A DNA stretch of 64,000 nt from Paenibacillus lycopersici (GCF_010119935.1 NZ_CP048209.1:2545001-2609000); one strand, 5' to 3'. Numbered from the stretch's first letter, positions 34,995 through 44,520 are shown. Numbers and translations: made by a program. The notes: a model not told the origin generated them from the sequence alone.

Positions 34995-36329
34995 GTGAAG
35001 TCATTGAATGCCTATCAGCGGAAGCGGTGGCTCGGGTTATTACTCGTCATCATCGTCTGCATTCTTGGGTTGTCCTCGCCCATTCAACATTTCGCCGCAT
35101 TTCCGAATGAAATCCGATTGTTCTCCGGCCAGTTGAAGCAATTGGATTACGGAATGCCCGTCCATGCGCAGGTCACATCGGACCCGCAATTGCTGAGCAT
35201 CAACGGTTCGAGCGATCGATCCACATCCATTAATCTGAACAAACCGCTGACGATACAATCATCGCAAAGCGGCAAGACGACCTTGAAATTGAAATTATTC
35301 GGCAAAATTCCATTCAAGACGGTGAAAGTGAATGTCGTTCCCGATCTGCGGGTCATTCCCGGTGGTCAAACCATCGGCGTCAAAGTGAAGTCGGCAGGTA
35401 TTATGGTTGTTGGGCATCATCAAGTCGTCAATGGCAAAGGCGCCAAAGTATCGCCGGGAGAGACAGCCAAACTGCAGCTGGGCGATTTGATCGTCCGCAT
35501 TAACGGCAATTATGTCAATGAGGTCTATAAAGTGGCCAAGCTTGCCGAGGAGGCCGGTGCCGCGAATCGTCCGCTGCATTTGACCGTGAAACGCGGCTCG
35601 CGGATGTTCGATACGAAGCTGATGCCGGTATTTGATGCCGAAGACCGCGCATGGCGTCTTGGCTTATACATTCGCGACTCCGCGGCCGGCGTCGGAACGC
35701 TAACCTTCTATGCACCCGATCAAGGCGTATACGGCGCGCTGGGACATGTTATTACGGATATGGACACGCAAACGCCAATTGAAGTCGGCGAAGGGCAAAT
35801 TTTGCAGTCTAACGTCACGTCCATTAATAAAAGTCAGACCGGGGAACCCGGCGAGAAACGGGCTCATTTCATTAAAGAAAGCAAAGTTCTCGGCAACATT
35901 GAACGGAATACGCCGTTCGGCATTTTCGGCAAAATGAAAGAACTCCCCTCGCATAGCTACAACCAGCATGCCATTCCGGTTGCGTTCGCCGAGGAAGTAA
36001 AAGAAGGACCTGCACAGCTCCTTACCGTTGTCAACGGGCAGAAGGTGGAACGGTTTAATGTGGATATCGTTCACGTAACGAGGCAACAGTCGCCGGCAAC
36101 CAAAGGCATGGTAATTAAAATAACCGATCGCCGATTGTTGGAGCAGACGGGCGGTATCGTTCAAGGAATGTCCGGCAGCCCGATCATTCAAGACGGCAAG
36201 CTGATCGGTGCCGTGACGCACGTATTCGTGAACGATCCGACATCCGGTTACGGCTGCTTCATCGAATGGATGCTGCAGGACGCGGGAGTACTCCTGAAAC
36301 AAGCCAATTTAAATCTTAAGGCGGCCTAA
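34995..36329 (+). CDS. spoIVB: SpoIVB serine peptidase
   Basis: 444 residues from GTG 34995. One N-terminal transmembrane/signal segment (about 13-30), a PDZ domain (about 130-205) and an S55 peptidase domain follow. The putative catalytic residues are His251 (YGALGHVITD) and Ser393 (QGMSGSPII); their 142-residue spacing equals that of His236 and Ser378 of B. subtilis SpoIVB. The forespore-made enzyme cleaves SpoIVFA to release pro-sigma-K processing. TTG 35004 is an alternative start with better spacing to AGGGA. A terminator overlaps the stop codon. Confidence 0.95.
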   Translation: MKSLNAYQRKRWLGLLLVIIVCILGLSSPIQHFAAFPNEIRLFSGQLKQLDYGMPVHAQVTSDPQLLSINGSSDRSTSINLNKPLTIQSSQSGKTTLKLKLFGKIPFKTVKVNVVPDLRVIPGGQTIGVKVKSAGIMVVGHHQVVNGKGAKVSPGETAKLQLGDLIVRINGNYVNEVYKVAKLAEEAGAANRPLHLTVKRGSRMFDTKLMPVFDAEDRAWRLGLYIRDSAAGVGTLTFYAPDQGVYGALGHVITDMDTQTPIEVGEGQILQSNVTSINKSQTGEPGEKRAHFIKESKVLGNIERNTPFGIFGKMKELPSHSYNQHAIPVAFAEEVKEGPAQLLTVVNGQKVERFNVDIVHVTRQQSPATKGMVIKITDRRLLEQTGGIVQGMSGSPIIQDGKLIGAVTHVFVNDPTSGYGCFIEWMLQDAGVLLKQANLNLKAA

Positions 36330-36346
36330 GCCACCTTAAGATTTTT
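36312..36346 (+). terminator. terminator overlapping the end of spoIVB
   Basis: AATCTTAAGG (36312-36321) pairs with CCTTAAGATT (36334-36343), followed by TTTC. The left arm is the last coding sequence of spoIVB. Confidence 0.85.
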
Positions 36347-36410
36347 CATTTATAGCAAAGCTGGGTTTAAAGCGATCCACGATACGAAAAGCCTTTCGAG
36401 AAGGAAAATT

Positions 36411-36417
36411 TGTCGAA
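36411..36417 (+). promoter_or_regulatory. 0A box 1 upstream of spo0A
   Basis: TGTCGAA, an exact Spo0A-binding heptamer, in AT-rich sequence about 200 bp before the start. Confidence 0.75.
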
Positions 36418-36495
36418 AAAAAATGAAACAAGCATGATTATGTAATAAATTATTCATTATAAAGCACATTGTATTAAAAATAAAGAAAAATATTA

Positions 36496-36502
36496 TTCGA
36501 CA
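36496..36502 (-). promoter_or_regulatory. 0A box 2 upstream of spo0A
   Basis: TTCGACA on the + strand, an exact 0A box in reverse orientation, directly upstream of the sigma-H -35. Confidence 0.8.
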
Positions 36503-36530
36503 GAAGGAATTTTTATTTGCCTGTCGAAAA
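36503..36530 (+). promoter_or_regulatory. sigma-H promoter of spo0A
   Basis: GAAGGAATT (36503-36511) matches the -35 consensus RnAGGAwWW and GTCGAAAA (36523-36530) matches RnnGAAWW, with 11 bp between. B. subtilis spo0A has a sigma-H promoter at the same relative place. Confidence 0.8.
36522..36528 (+). promoter_or_regulatory. 0A box 3 overlapping the sigma-H -10
   Basis: TGTCGAA, an exact 0A box, covers the -10 region of the sigma-H promoter, a position that would allow feedback by Spo0A~P. Confidence 0.8.
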
Positions 36531-36611
36531 TGTTTTAACTAGCAAGAGCTAAGCGTAAAGTTGCTGCGTCACAACCATTATAGACGGTTATCGTCTAAGG
36601 AGGATACTACC

Positions 36612-37424
36612 TTGCAAAGAATTGAAGTATTGTTGGCTGATGACAACCGTGAATTTACGACACTGCTTTCGGAGTATATTTCGGAACAAAACGATATGGT
36701 TGTAGCCGGAGTCGCTTATAACGGAGAAGAAGTTTTGCGATTGTTGGAGGAAACGCGTCCAGACGTATTGATTCTCGATATCATTATGCCTCATCTTGAT
36801 GGACTGGGCGTATTGGAACGTTTACGTGAAATGAATTTGCCGACTATGCCGAAAATCATTATGTTGACAGCGTTCGGTCAAGAGAACATTACCCAGAAGG
36901 CGGTTCAACTCGGCGCTTCTTACTACATATTAAAGCCTTTCGATATGGAAATTCTTGCGAACCGGATCCGTCAGCTTGTCGGCAATCCGACCGTCATCTC
37001 GTCTTCTTACTCAGGCACTTCCTCTTCGGTTTCATTGTCGAAATCGAATGTGGTGCCGATAGCAAAAGGAAAAAATTTGGACGCCAACATTACGAGCATC
37101 ATTCACGAAATCGGCGTGCCTGCCCATATCAAGGGCTATCAATATCTCCGCGAAGCGATTACGATGGTTTACAATAATATTGAAATTCTTGGCGCCATTA
37201 CGAAGACGCTCTATCCGGCCATTGCAGAGAAGTTCAAGACCACGCCTTCCCGCGTTGAACGCGCCATCCGCCATGCGATTGAAGTCGCTTGGACCCGCGG
37301 CAACATCGACAGCATCAGCCACCTATTCGGCTACACGATCAATATCAGCAAATCGAAACCGACGAACTCCGAGTTCATCGCAATGGTCGCCGACAAGCTG
37401 CGCATTGAACACAAAGTGAGCTGA
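36612..37424 (+). CDS. spo0A: stage 0 sporulation response regulator Spo0A
   Basis: 270 residues (267 in B. subtilis), the master regulator of sporulation. The receiver domain has the acidic pair Asp10/Asp11, phospho-acceptor Asp56 in [15 protein letters not shown] and Lys in FILKPF-type YILKPFDME. After a Ser-rich linker (about 128-145) the DNA-binding domain includes [24 protein letters not shown] and [16 protein letters not shown], nearly identical to B. subtilis. The start is TTG 36612 behind AGGAGG; the ATG-like start 17 codons upstream lies before this site. It has its own sigma-H promoter with 0A boxes. Confidence 0.98.
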   Translation: MQRIEVLLADDNREFTTLLSEYISEQNDMVVAGVAYNGEEVLRLLEETRPDVLILDIIMPHLDGLGVLERLREMNLPTMPKIIMLTAFGQENITQKAVQLGASYYILKPFDMEILANRIRQLVGNPTVISSSYSGTSSSVSLSKSNVVPIAKGKNLDANITSIIHEIGVPAHIKGYQYLREAITMVYNNIEILGAITKTLYPAIAEKFKTTPSRVERAIRHAIEVAWTRGNIDSISHLFGYTINISKSKPTNSEFIAMVADKLRIEHKVS

Positions 37425-37491
37425 AACGGGGTGAAATAAAGAGAGTTTAAGCCGTTTGTATACCATTAAACATTTGAGCAGCAATCCAATC

Positions 37492-37545
37492 AATACCGCT
37501 TGTTTATTGGGGTTCCGACAACCCGGTAAAGGAGCGGTATTTTTC
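37492..37545 (+). terminator. terminator after spo0A
   Basis: AATACCGCT and AGCGGTATT form the outer stem, with an inner GGGTT/AACCC-type stem, followed by T5. Confidence 0.8.
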
Positions 37546-37696
37546 ATGTTTCATGACGGATGTCCGCAGCAAACCGGTTCCCGCGACGGTGCTTGAATGA
37601 CGCGAGTTCGGCAGCAAGCTTATTCGCCGCTGACGAAAGGAACGGCTTGCGTTACAATGAAGAAGATGCTGGAAAAACCAAATAGGAGAACCTACG

Positions 37697-38728
37697 ATGG
37701 ATGAATTACCGATTGAAATACAACTGGAACGATTGCTGCAAACCATGCCATTCGGCGAGATGACGGATCAGCCCGTATCTATATCCGGCGGTTTGATGCA
37801 TCGGATGTATGCTGTCGCAACGCCGAAGGGGAAATTCGCGATCAAGGCGTTAAATCCGCAAATCATGCTGCGACCGGAAGCGAAACGCAATTTCATGAAC
37901 TCCGAGCGGATCGCCCAGCTTGCCGCCGTACATGTGCCCGCGCTCCCCGCGAAGATCGTAAACGGCGAATTTCTGCATCTCGTCGGCGGCCGCTATTACT
38001 TGCTATTCGAGTGGCTCGACGGCGTTCGGCTGCAACCCGGCGAGATCGGCACGCCGCATTGCGGGTTAATGGGAGCGTTATTGGCGGATATACATAGCAT
38101 CCGCTTTGATGAACTTGAGCTACAAGCTCCGGCGGCAGAGGTGGCTCAGGATAGTGATTGTACCGATTGGCACAAGTACGCGCGGCAAGGACGGGAACAG
38201 ATCGCCGAATGGGCCGGTCAATTGGAAGCAGCCGCGGATGAGCTGCACATCTGGGAGAAGAAGTCCGCCCAAGCCGCTCATTCGCTGGCGGCCGACCGTC
38301 TGGTCATCAGCCATCGCGACCTCGACCCGAAGAACGTCATGTGGGGCGATAACGGCCGGCCTGTCACGATCGACTGGGAGGCGGCAGGCTTCGTGCATCC
38401 GATGCAAGAGCTGACGGAAACGGCGATCTATTGGTCCGAGAACGAAGCGGGGGACGTGGAGCAAGATAGGTTTCATGCCTTCATTAGCGGCTACCGCAAT
38501 CGAGCCGGGACGATCGATGCCGATTGGAGATCCGTGCTTGAATGCGGTTTTGCAGGCAAATTAGGCTGGCTGGCTTACAATTTGAGACGATCGCTAGGAT
38601 TGGAAAGCATCAATGAAGACGAGCGGCGGCTTGGATCGGAGCAAGCGGTATTGACGCTGCGGTCGCTTGGCCGATATGCGGAAGCGATTCCCGTCTATGA
38701 ACGGTGGCTGCGTGAATATTCGGCATAA
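37697..38728 (+). CDS. aminoglycoside phosphotransferase-like kinase
   Basis: 343 residues of the APH/choline kinase-like fold. The N-lobe Lys is in KFAIKALNP; the catalytic loop is VISHRDLDPKNVMW (Asp and Asn) and the metal-binding Asp is in VTIDWEAAG. The substrate cannot be told from sequence; most chromosomal members are not drug resistance enzymes. It has no close counterpart at this place in Bacillus. It is followed after 12 bp by a HAD phosphatase gene, suggesting a two-gene unit. Confidence 0.85.
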   Translation: MDELPIEIQLERLLQTMPFGEMTDQPVSISGGLMHRMYAVATPKGKFAIKALNPQIMLRPEAKRNFMNSERIAQLAAVHVPALPAKIVNGEFLHLVGGRYYLLFEWLDGVRLQPGEIGTPHCGLMGALLADIHSIRFDELELQAPAAEVAQDSDCTDWHKYARQGREQIAEWAGQLEAAADELHIWEKKSAQAAHSLAADRLVISHRDLDPKNVMWGDNGRPVTIDWEAAGFVHPMQELTETAIYWSENEAGDVEQDRFHAFISGYRNRAGTIDADWRSVLECGFAGKLGWLAYNLRRSLGLESINEDERRLGSEQAVLTLRSLGRYAEAIPVYERWLREYSA

Positions 38729-38740
38729 AGGAGAGGCGGC

Positions 38741-39382
38741 ATGGCGATTCGAGGCGTTATTTTCGATATGGATAATACGCTCTTGCGTTCAAGCATCAAT
38801 TTCGCGGCGATGAAGCGCGAGACTGCCGATTACCTGCTGCGGCACGGGGCAGTGGACCGAGACCTGCCGATCGGCGATTTTACGACGTCTTCGCTTGTCG
38901 CGCTTGCTCAGCGCTCCGTGGTATGGAATGCCCGGATGAAGCAAGAAATCGAGGCGTTGCTGGCCAAGCATGAAGAAGCGGGGATGATTGGAGCCGAGTT
39001 GGAACCCGGCGTTATGGAGCTCGTCAGCACGCTTCGCGGCCGACAGCGGCTAGCTGTGCTCACGAATAATGCCTATCGGGCAGCGAAATTGGCGTTGGAA
39101 ACGAACGGCATTGAGGCTTATTTCGATTGCATCGTGGCTCGGGAGCAAATGGCGTTCATGAAGCCTGCGCCTGACGGCGTGCTCGTAATCTTGCGCCGGT
39201 ATCCGGAGCTTGGCCCGCATGAGTGGCTGTCTGTCGGCGATTCATGGATCGACGGCCAGGCGGCGCAGGAGGCAGGTGTCGCTTTCGTGGCGTACGGCGG
39301 TGATGTCGGACGCATGCAGGAGAGAGGCGTCTACCCGGCTGGATGTATCGGCTCGATCGGAGAATTGCTGTCTTATCTATAA
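38741..39382 (+). CDS. HAD superfamily hydrolase
   Basis: 213 residues of the phosphoglycolate phosphatase-like HAD group. Motif I is IFDMDNTLLRSS (nucleophile Asp), motif II is AVLTNNAYRAA, motif III Lys lies in AFMKPAPDGVL and motif IV is SVGDSWIDGQAAQEAG. The cap is a small helical one. ATG 38741 follows GGAGAGG. It is probably cotranscribed with the kinase upstream; the substrate is unknown. Confidence 0.88.
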   Translation: MAIRGVIFDMDNTLLRSSINFAAMKRETADYLLRHGAVDRDLPIGDFTTSSLVALAQRSVVWNARMKQEIEALLAKHEEAGMIGAELEPGVMELVSTLRGRQRLAVLTNNAYRAAKLALETNGIEAYFDCIVAREQMAFMKPAPDGVLVILRRYPELGPHEWLSVGDSWIDGQAAQEAGVAFVAYGGDVGRMQERGVYPAGCIGSIGELLSYL

Positions 39383-39623
39383 GCGAGGTTGAGCAGTCGC
39401 AATGATTGCATGCGCAGCGTCTGATTCGCGGCGATGGGCACAATATGAACGAGTCTTACAGGCTGGAAATCCTGCTCAATTCGCCTGTCTCTCTTGTTGA
39501 ATGGGCTGTCAGATGCTACTGTAGAACGGATGATTCAATTCGCTTGGCATGAAACGCCCGTTCCGCGCCCATGGCTTGGAATGCGGCGTTTCATGCTGTC
39601 AAGTCCCGCAGGAGGAATATGAC

Positions 39624-40823
39624 ATGATACCCCGAACACACCACGCCGTTCCTTCTTCTTGGAGACGTTTGGCGATTTTACTGTCCGTTACGCTGATCGC
39701 GGGCTTCAATCAAGGCTTACTGCTGCCGCTGCTCGCGATTTTGCTTGACCAACGCGGCATCCCTTCGGATGTGAACGGCTTGAACGCGATGGCGCTGTAC
39801 GTCGGCACGTTCAGCATGATGTTCTTCGTCGAGAGGCCAGTCCGCAAATTCGGTTATAAACCGGTCATACTGACGGGCATTACCGTTACCGGTATCGCGA
39901 CCATGATGTTCCCGCTATGCGCGTACTTGTGGGTATGGTTCGTTCTTCGCCTTGCCGTCGGAATCGGCGACAGCGCGCTTCACTATTGCACGCAGCTGTG
40001 GATCGTCAGCAGCAGTCCGCCGGATAAGCGAGGCCGCTACATTTCGTTGTACGGCATGGCATACGGCATCGGCTTCAGCCTCGGGCCGACCGGAATTAAT
40101 TTGACGAAGCTGGGCAGCTGGTACCCGTTCGCGATGAACCTGCTGCTGTTCGCGATCGTCTTCCTGTTCCTCATGGCGCTGAAGCCTGAGTACCCGGAAG
40201 CCGCCCAGCCGTCCGCGGAGAACGGCAACCGGTTCTTGTCCGTATACCGCATCGCTTGGTTCGCGCTCCTGCCGGCGATGCTGTACGGGCTGCTGGAATC
40301 GACGATGAACAGCAATTTTCCGCTGTACGGACTGCGCATCGCATTGAGCAAGGAAGCGATCTCGATGCTGCTTCCCGCGCTGGGCATCGGCAGCTTGATC
40401 GTCATGCTGCCGCTCGGCGCGCTGAGCGACCGTCTTGGCCGCAAAGGCGTGCTGATAGGCTGCGCATTTACGGCCGGCTTGCTTTTCTTCGCGCTGCCGC
40501 TTGCCGGCAGCAATCTTCCATTGCTGTTCGTCCTGCTGGCGCTCATCGGCGGGCTGGTCGGTTCGTTCTTCTCGCTTGGATTGGCCTATGCCGCCGATCT
40601 GCTGCCGAAGACAGTGCTCCCTTCCGCCAATGTCATCGCCTCGATTCATTTCAGTATCGGCAGCCTGATCGGACCGAGCTTAAGCGGCTACAGCATGTCG
40701 CATATTTCCGTGAACAGTCTCTTCATCATGCTGGGAAGCGCCTTTATGCTCTTCTCCGCGACCGGCTTGTTTTTCAGGAGATCGAAGAAATCGGTGGCAG
40801 CGGAATCGAATTTGTACGTATGA
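39624..40823 (+). CDS. MFS transporter
   Basis: 399 residues with about 12 hydrophobic segments. The cytoplasmic loop motif after helix 2 is degenerate (ERPVRKFGYKP), and the matching loop between helices 8 and 9 is GALSDRLGRKG, a classic MFS motif. It is probably an exporter or importer of a small molecule; the substrate is not predictable. ATG 39624 follows GCAGGAGG. No regulator gene is adjacent. Confidence 0.88.
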   Translation: MIPRTHHAVPSSWRRLAILLSVTLIAGFNQGLLLPLLAILLDQRGIPSDVNGLNAMALYVGTFSMMFFVERPVRKFGYKPVILTGITVTGIATMMFPLCAYLWVWFVLRLAVGIGDSALHYCTQLWIVSSSPPDKRGRYISLYGMAYGIGFSLGPTGINLTKLGSWYPFAMNLLLFAIVFLFLMALKPEYPEAAQPSAENGNRFLSVYRIAWFALLPAMLYGLLESTMNSNFPLYGLRIALSKEAISMLLPALGIGSLIVMLPLGALSDRLGRKGVLIGCAFTAGLLFFALPLAGSNLPLLFVLLALIGGLVGSFFSLGLAYAADLLPKTVLPSANVIASIHFSIGSLIGPSLSGYSMSHISVNSLFIMLGSAFMLFSATGLFFRRSKKSVAAESNLYV

Positions 40824-40907
40824 TAAAGTAGAGCGCGTATCCTTTTAACGCGTCCGTTCGTTTACGCTAGTGAAAGCAACCCAAACGGATGAGGAGGTGC
40901 GAATACG

Positions 40908-41645
40908 ATGACGAACGAACCGATCGCCGTTGAAGAAATGCGGTTTACGTTGTACCGGTATTGCCTGTCGCTGACGCGTTCGGAATGGGATGCGGAAGAT
41001 CTCGTGCAGGAAACTTGCCTGCGCGCGCTGCCCGTTATGAACGGCGCAAGGACGCATCCCAATCCGACGGCATACTTGCTGCGGACGGCCAGGAACATTG
41101 CGGTCGATCAATCCAGACGGAAGAAGCGTGCCGAGCGGGTCATGGAGGCCATGAAGCGCGACGAAGCGGTACAAAGCGATTTCGACAGCGCGATAGCAAT
41201 CGAGGATATGCTCGGCTTGCTGATCCGGCATTTGTCGCCGCTGCAGCGAACCGTCTTTCTGTTGAAGGAACTGTTCGGCTACAAGAACGCGGAAACGGCC
41301 GCGAAGCTCCAGCGATCGGAAGGCGCGGTCAAAGCGGCGCTTCACCGGGCGCGGGCGGCGGTCGAGCGGCTGACCGAAACCGAAGCCGACGGCATCCGTG
41401 AGAACGCGGCGGCGGGAAAAGACTCGGACGTTCTGTTGCGGCAGGAAGCCGACCTGCTTCGGGCGTATGCCGGCGCGATCCGGTCAGGCGACCCGCAAGC
41501 GCTGGTTGTGCTCGCTAACGCTGAGAACGGCATGATCGATACCGTTCAGGCGATCGGCCATCTGCACCGGATCGGTCAACGGCACACCACGTATGCCGTC
41601 GATGGCAATGGCTCCTCATCCGTTAGCATGCGGTTTGCTGCCTAA
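40908..41645 (+). CDS. ECF-like RNA polymerase sigma factor
   Basis: 245 residues. Region 2 (about 14-80) has [28 protein letters not shown] and the region 2.4-like [14 protein letters not shown]. Region 4 (about 110-165) has [23 protein letters not shown] and [17 protein letters not shown]-terminal extension of about 75 residues resembles the extensions of SnoaL-tailed ECF factors but is shorter. No anti-sigma gene is adjacent; the next gene, 20 bp on, encodes a ClpP. GAGGAGG precedes the ATG. Confidence 0.87.
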   Translation: MTNEPIAVEEMRFTLYRYCLSLTRSEWDAEDLVQETCLRALPVMNGARTHPNPTAYLLRTARNIAVDQSRRKKRAERVMEAMKRDEAVQSDFDSAIAIEDMLGLLIRHLSPLQRTVFLLKELFGYKNAETAAKLQRSEGAVKAALHRARAAVERLTETEADGIRENAAAGKDSDVLLRQEADLLRAYAGAIRSGDPQALVVLANAENGMIDTVQAIGHLHRIGQRHTTYAVDGNGSSSVSMRFAA

Positions 41646-41665
41646 CGAACGAGGAGGATATGCGC

Positions 41666-42247
41666 ATGAACTTGACGCCTTATGTCATCGAATCGACCAA
41701 TCGGGGAGAACGAAGCTACGATATCTATTCGCGGCTGCTAAGGGATCGGATTGTGATGGTCAGCGGGGAGATCGAGGACCATATGGCGAATTCGATCGTG
41801 GCGCAGCTGTTGTATCTGGCTGCAGAGGATCCGGAGAAGGATATTCAGCTGTATATCAACAGCCCGGGAGGCTCGGTAACGGCAGGCTTCTCCATCTATG
41901 ACACGATGCAAATCATCAAGCCGGACGTGTCGACGATCTGTACCGGCTTTGCCGCGAGCTTCGGCGCGATCTTGCTGGCAGGCGGCGCAAAAGGCAAGCG
42001 GTTCGTGCTGCCGAACAGCGAGGTCATGATCCATCAGCCGCTTGGAGGCGCTCGGGGGCAGGCCAGCGATATTCAAATTCACGCCAGCTGGATTCTGAAG
42101 ACGCGGGAGAAAATCAACGCCCTGCTGGCAAATCATACCGGCCAGACCGTGGAACAAATCGAACGGGACTCCGACCGCGACCGCTTCATGAGCGCGCAGG
42201 AGGCCGTGGCTTACGGGATCGTCGACAAAATCATTGCGGCGCCTTAA
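41666..42247 (+). CDS. clpP: ClpP-type serine protease subunit (probable paralogue)
   Basis: 193 residues, with the complete catalytic triad in canonical numbering: Ser98 ([13 protein letters not shown]), His123 (MIHQPLGG) and Asp172 (RDSDRDRF). It forms a tetradecameric barrel that works with a Clp ATPase. Several conserved positions differ from housekeeping ClpP (CTGFAASFG where CIGMAASMG is usual), and the pairing with a sigma factor gene suggests a specialised second ClpP. ATG 41666 has GAGGAGG 8 bases upstream; ATG 41660 is too close. Confidence 0.9.
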   Translation: MNLTPYVIESTNRGERSYDIYSRLLRDRIVMVSGEIEDHMANSIVAQLLYLAAEDPEKDIQLYINSPGGSVTAGFSIYDTMQIIKPDVSTICTGFAASFGAILLAGGAKGKRFVLPNSEVMIHQPLGGARGQASDIQIHASWILKTREKINALLANHTGQTVEQIERDSDRDRFMSAQEAVAYGIVDKIIAAP

Positions 42248-42363
42248 TAAACGGCTTCGATCGATGACGGAGCCGCATGATAGCATCGCTAACATGGAAG
42301 CTTAAAAGGGTCGAAACATCGACTTCGACACATCAGAGACAGTTGAACAGGTATGCCAGCATA

Positions 42364-42405
42364 ACAAAGGGCAGGCTCGCCATCATGGCGAGACCTGCCC
42401 TTTGT
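42364..42405 (+). terminator. hairpin terminator after clpP
   Basis: ACAAAGGGCAGG pairs with CCTGCCCTTTGT, with an inner CTCGCC/GGCGAG stem. The T-run is short (TTTGTCGTT). It is followed by about 100 bp of GC-rich imperfect short repeats (CACCGGC and GCGCATC motifs) with no gene. Confidence 0.75.
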
Positions 42406-42525
42406 CGTTGCGATTTGCACCGGCGCAGCGCATCCGCGGTTTGCACCGGCGCGCAACACACCGGCACAGCGCATCGGCGCGGCGCATCGTATTAACAGCT
42501 CGCAACTGCCCGGCACGGCAGTCCG

Positions 42526-42819
42526 TTAAGCCTGCGGCCGCGGCGGCCGCGGCCGCTTCTTGCGGAACCGGGGCGCGACGTAATTGCGCTTGCGGTCGCG
42601 GAAGAACGTCCAGCCGCCGATAAACCCGACGCCGATCAGGAACAGCGCGAGTCCGCCGATGAAACGCCACCATTCGAACGGATGCGTAGAAGCATCTTCC
42701 CCGTAGGAAGCGAAGAAATGAAAAAGAGCGTCTTTCATAAGCAGAAACCCGTATGTGGCGCCAAGTCCCGGAATAACGAGCAGCAGAACCGCAATGAATC
42801 GAATAAGTACCTGCTTCAT
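42526..42819 (-). CDS. yqzF: DUF2627 small membrane protein YqzF
   Basis: 97 residues starting MKQVLIRFIAVLLLVIPGLGATYGF, with two transmembrane helices and a basic Arg/Pro-rich tail. It matches DUF2627/YqzF, which lies next to the bkd region in B. subtilis, as here. ATG 42819 has AGGAGG 11 bases upstream. The frame runs open further upstream but without family similarity. Function unknown. Confidence 0.82.
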   Translation of the reverse strand: MKQVLIRFIAVLLLVIPGLGATYGFLLMKDALFHFFASYGEDASTHPFEWWRFIGGLALFLIGVGFIGGWTFFRDRKRNYVAPRFRKKRPRPPRPQA

Positions 42820-43029
42820 AGCTTGATTGAGCCTCCTGTAGCCTGGTGAACGAAAGCTGTATTTGCAAGCAAGGATGTCATTTTCCGAAACGATACATAA
42901 GGTTGTATTTCTCCGGAATGAAACGCGTCCCGCTCCCCAAAAGACGGCGGAAGCCGATTCGCCTTGCACGGTACTCATCATACCTTTTCTGCGCGGGGCT
43001 GTCCATTTGGAAAGCGGCGAGGTTTTCCC

Positions 43030-43057
43030 TTGCAGCGAAAAAAAGGTACAATAGGAT
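43030..43057 (+). promoter_or_regulatory. possible promoter of lpdV
   Basis: TTGCAG and TAGGAT with 16-bp spacing, 38 bp before lpdV. A TACAAT overlaps. No -24/-12 (sigma-54) promoter is seen, although the B. subtilis bkd operon uses sigma-L. Confidence 0.4.
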
Positions 43058-43094
43058 AGGACTAGCTTTTCTAGATACGGAGGGGAGATCGACC

Positions 43095-44519
43095 ATGACG
43101 ATTCAATGCGATATTGCCATCATCGGCGGAGGCATCGCAGGATATACGGCGGCCATCCGAGCGGCGCAAGCCGGGAAGAAGGCCGTGATCGTCGAGCAGG
43201 AGAAGCTCGGCGGAACATGTTTACATAAAGGCTGCATTCCGAGTAAATCGCTTCTTCGCAGCGCGGAAGTCTATGCCACGGTCCGCAAGGCGGACGCGTT
43301 CGGCGTTCAGGTGGACGGAGCGGTAACGCTCGATTTCGCCAAAGTGCAGCAGCGCAAGGAGAGCACGGTCGACAGTTTGTATAAAGGGCTGCAATATTTG
43401 ATGCGCAAACATAACATTACCGTCCTGAAGGGAAGAGGACATGTCATCGGTCCTTCGATCTTCTCGCCGAAGAGCGGCAGCGTGGCGGTCGAGTACGATG
43501 ACGGAGAGATGGAGACGGTCGTGCCGTCGCATTTGATTATCGCGACCGGATCGCGCCCGCGCGTGTTGAAAGGCTTGGAGCCCGCAGCAGGGCAGATCAT
43601 GTCCAGCGACGAGGCGCTTGAGATGGATAATCTTCCGAAATCGATCCTGATCATCGGCGGCGGCGTCATCGGCGTCGAATGGGCGTCCATGCTGATCGAT
43701 TTCGGCATCGAGGTGACGCTTGCCGAGGCGGCGTCGCGCTTGCTGCCTGGCGAAGACGCGGACGCGTCCAACGAACTGGCGAAGCAGCTGCGGCGCAGAG
43801 GGGCAAGAATCTTAACCGGCATTCAATTGAAGCCGGATACGTATACCTTTAGTGAAGGGCAAGCTTCCGTTACGGCGGACACGGCGGACGGTCCGGTCAT
43901 TCTGAACGCGGAGCGGCTGCTGGTGTCGGTCGGCAGACAGGGCAACGTGGAAGGCATCGGGCTTGAAAACACGGATGTCCGGGTGGAGAAAGGCGCGATC
44001 AAAGTGAATGCCAATTTCCAAACGAACGAACCGCATATTTATGCGATCGGCGACGTGAACGGAGGGCTGCAGCTGGCGCATGCCGCGGCGCATGAAGCGC
44101 TCGTGGCGGTAGATCATATACTTGGCGGCACCGAGCAGGCGCCCGATCATTCGCGCATACCGCGGGCGATTTACTCCAAACCGGAGATTGCCTCGATCGG
44201 CATGACGGAGGACGAGGCCGTCAAGAACGGACATGCCGTCAAGGTAGGCAAAGTGCCGTTCCAGGCAATCGGCAAGGCGCAGGTGCTCGGCGAGCCGGAA
44301 GGCTTCGCCAAAGTGATCGCCGACAAGAACACGAACGACGTCATCGGCGTCCATATCGTCGGCCCGCATGCGACCGATCTGTTGTCGGAAGCGGCGCTCG
44401 CGATGCTGCTGAACGCGGCGCCGTGGGAAGTATCGCAGGTCATTCACCCGCATCCGACGCTGTCGGAAGTGCTTGGCGAAGCGATGCTGGCGGTCGATGG
44501 GAAGTCGCTTACGATATAG
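43095..44519 (+). CDS. lpdV: dihydrolipoyl dehydrogenase (E3)
   Basis: 474 residues. It reoxidises dihydrolipoamide on the E2 subunit of 2-oxoacid dehydrogenases using FAD and NAD. The FAD motif is IAIIGGGIAGYTAAIRAA, the redox disulfide is GGTCLHKGCIPSK (Cys42/Cys47), the NAD motif is ILIIGGGVIGVEWA, and the C-terminal His-Glu region is in HPHPTLSEVLGEA. Its place before bkdAA matches lpdV of the branched-chain complex. A tandem repeat array separates it from bkdAA. GGAGGGGAG lies before ATG 43095; upstream in-frame starts are rejected. Confidence 0.95.
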   Translation: MTIQCDIAIIGGGIAGYTAAIRAAQAGKKAVIVEQEKLGGTCLHKGCIPSKSLLRSAEVYATVRKADAFGVQVDGAVTLDFAKVQQRKESTVDSLYKGLQYLMRKHNITVLKGRGHVIGPSIFSPKSGSVAVEYDDGEMETVVPSHLIIATGSRPRVLKGLEPAAGQIMSSDEALEMDNLPKSILIIGGGVIGVEWASMLIDFGIEVTLAEAASRLLPGEDADASNELAKQLRRRGARILTGIQLKPDTYTFSEGQASVTADTADGPVILNAERLLVSVGRQGNVEGIGLENTDVRVEKGAIKVNANFQTNEPHIYAIGDVNGGLQLAHAAAHEALVAVDHILGGTEQAPDHSRIPRAIYSKPEIASIGMTEDEAVKNGHAVKVGKVPFQAIGKAQVLGEPEGFAKVIADKNTNDVIGVHIVGPHATDLLSEAALAMLLNAAPWEVSQVIHPHPTLSEVLGEAMLAVDGKSLTI

Positions 44520-44520
44520 C

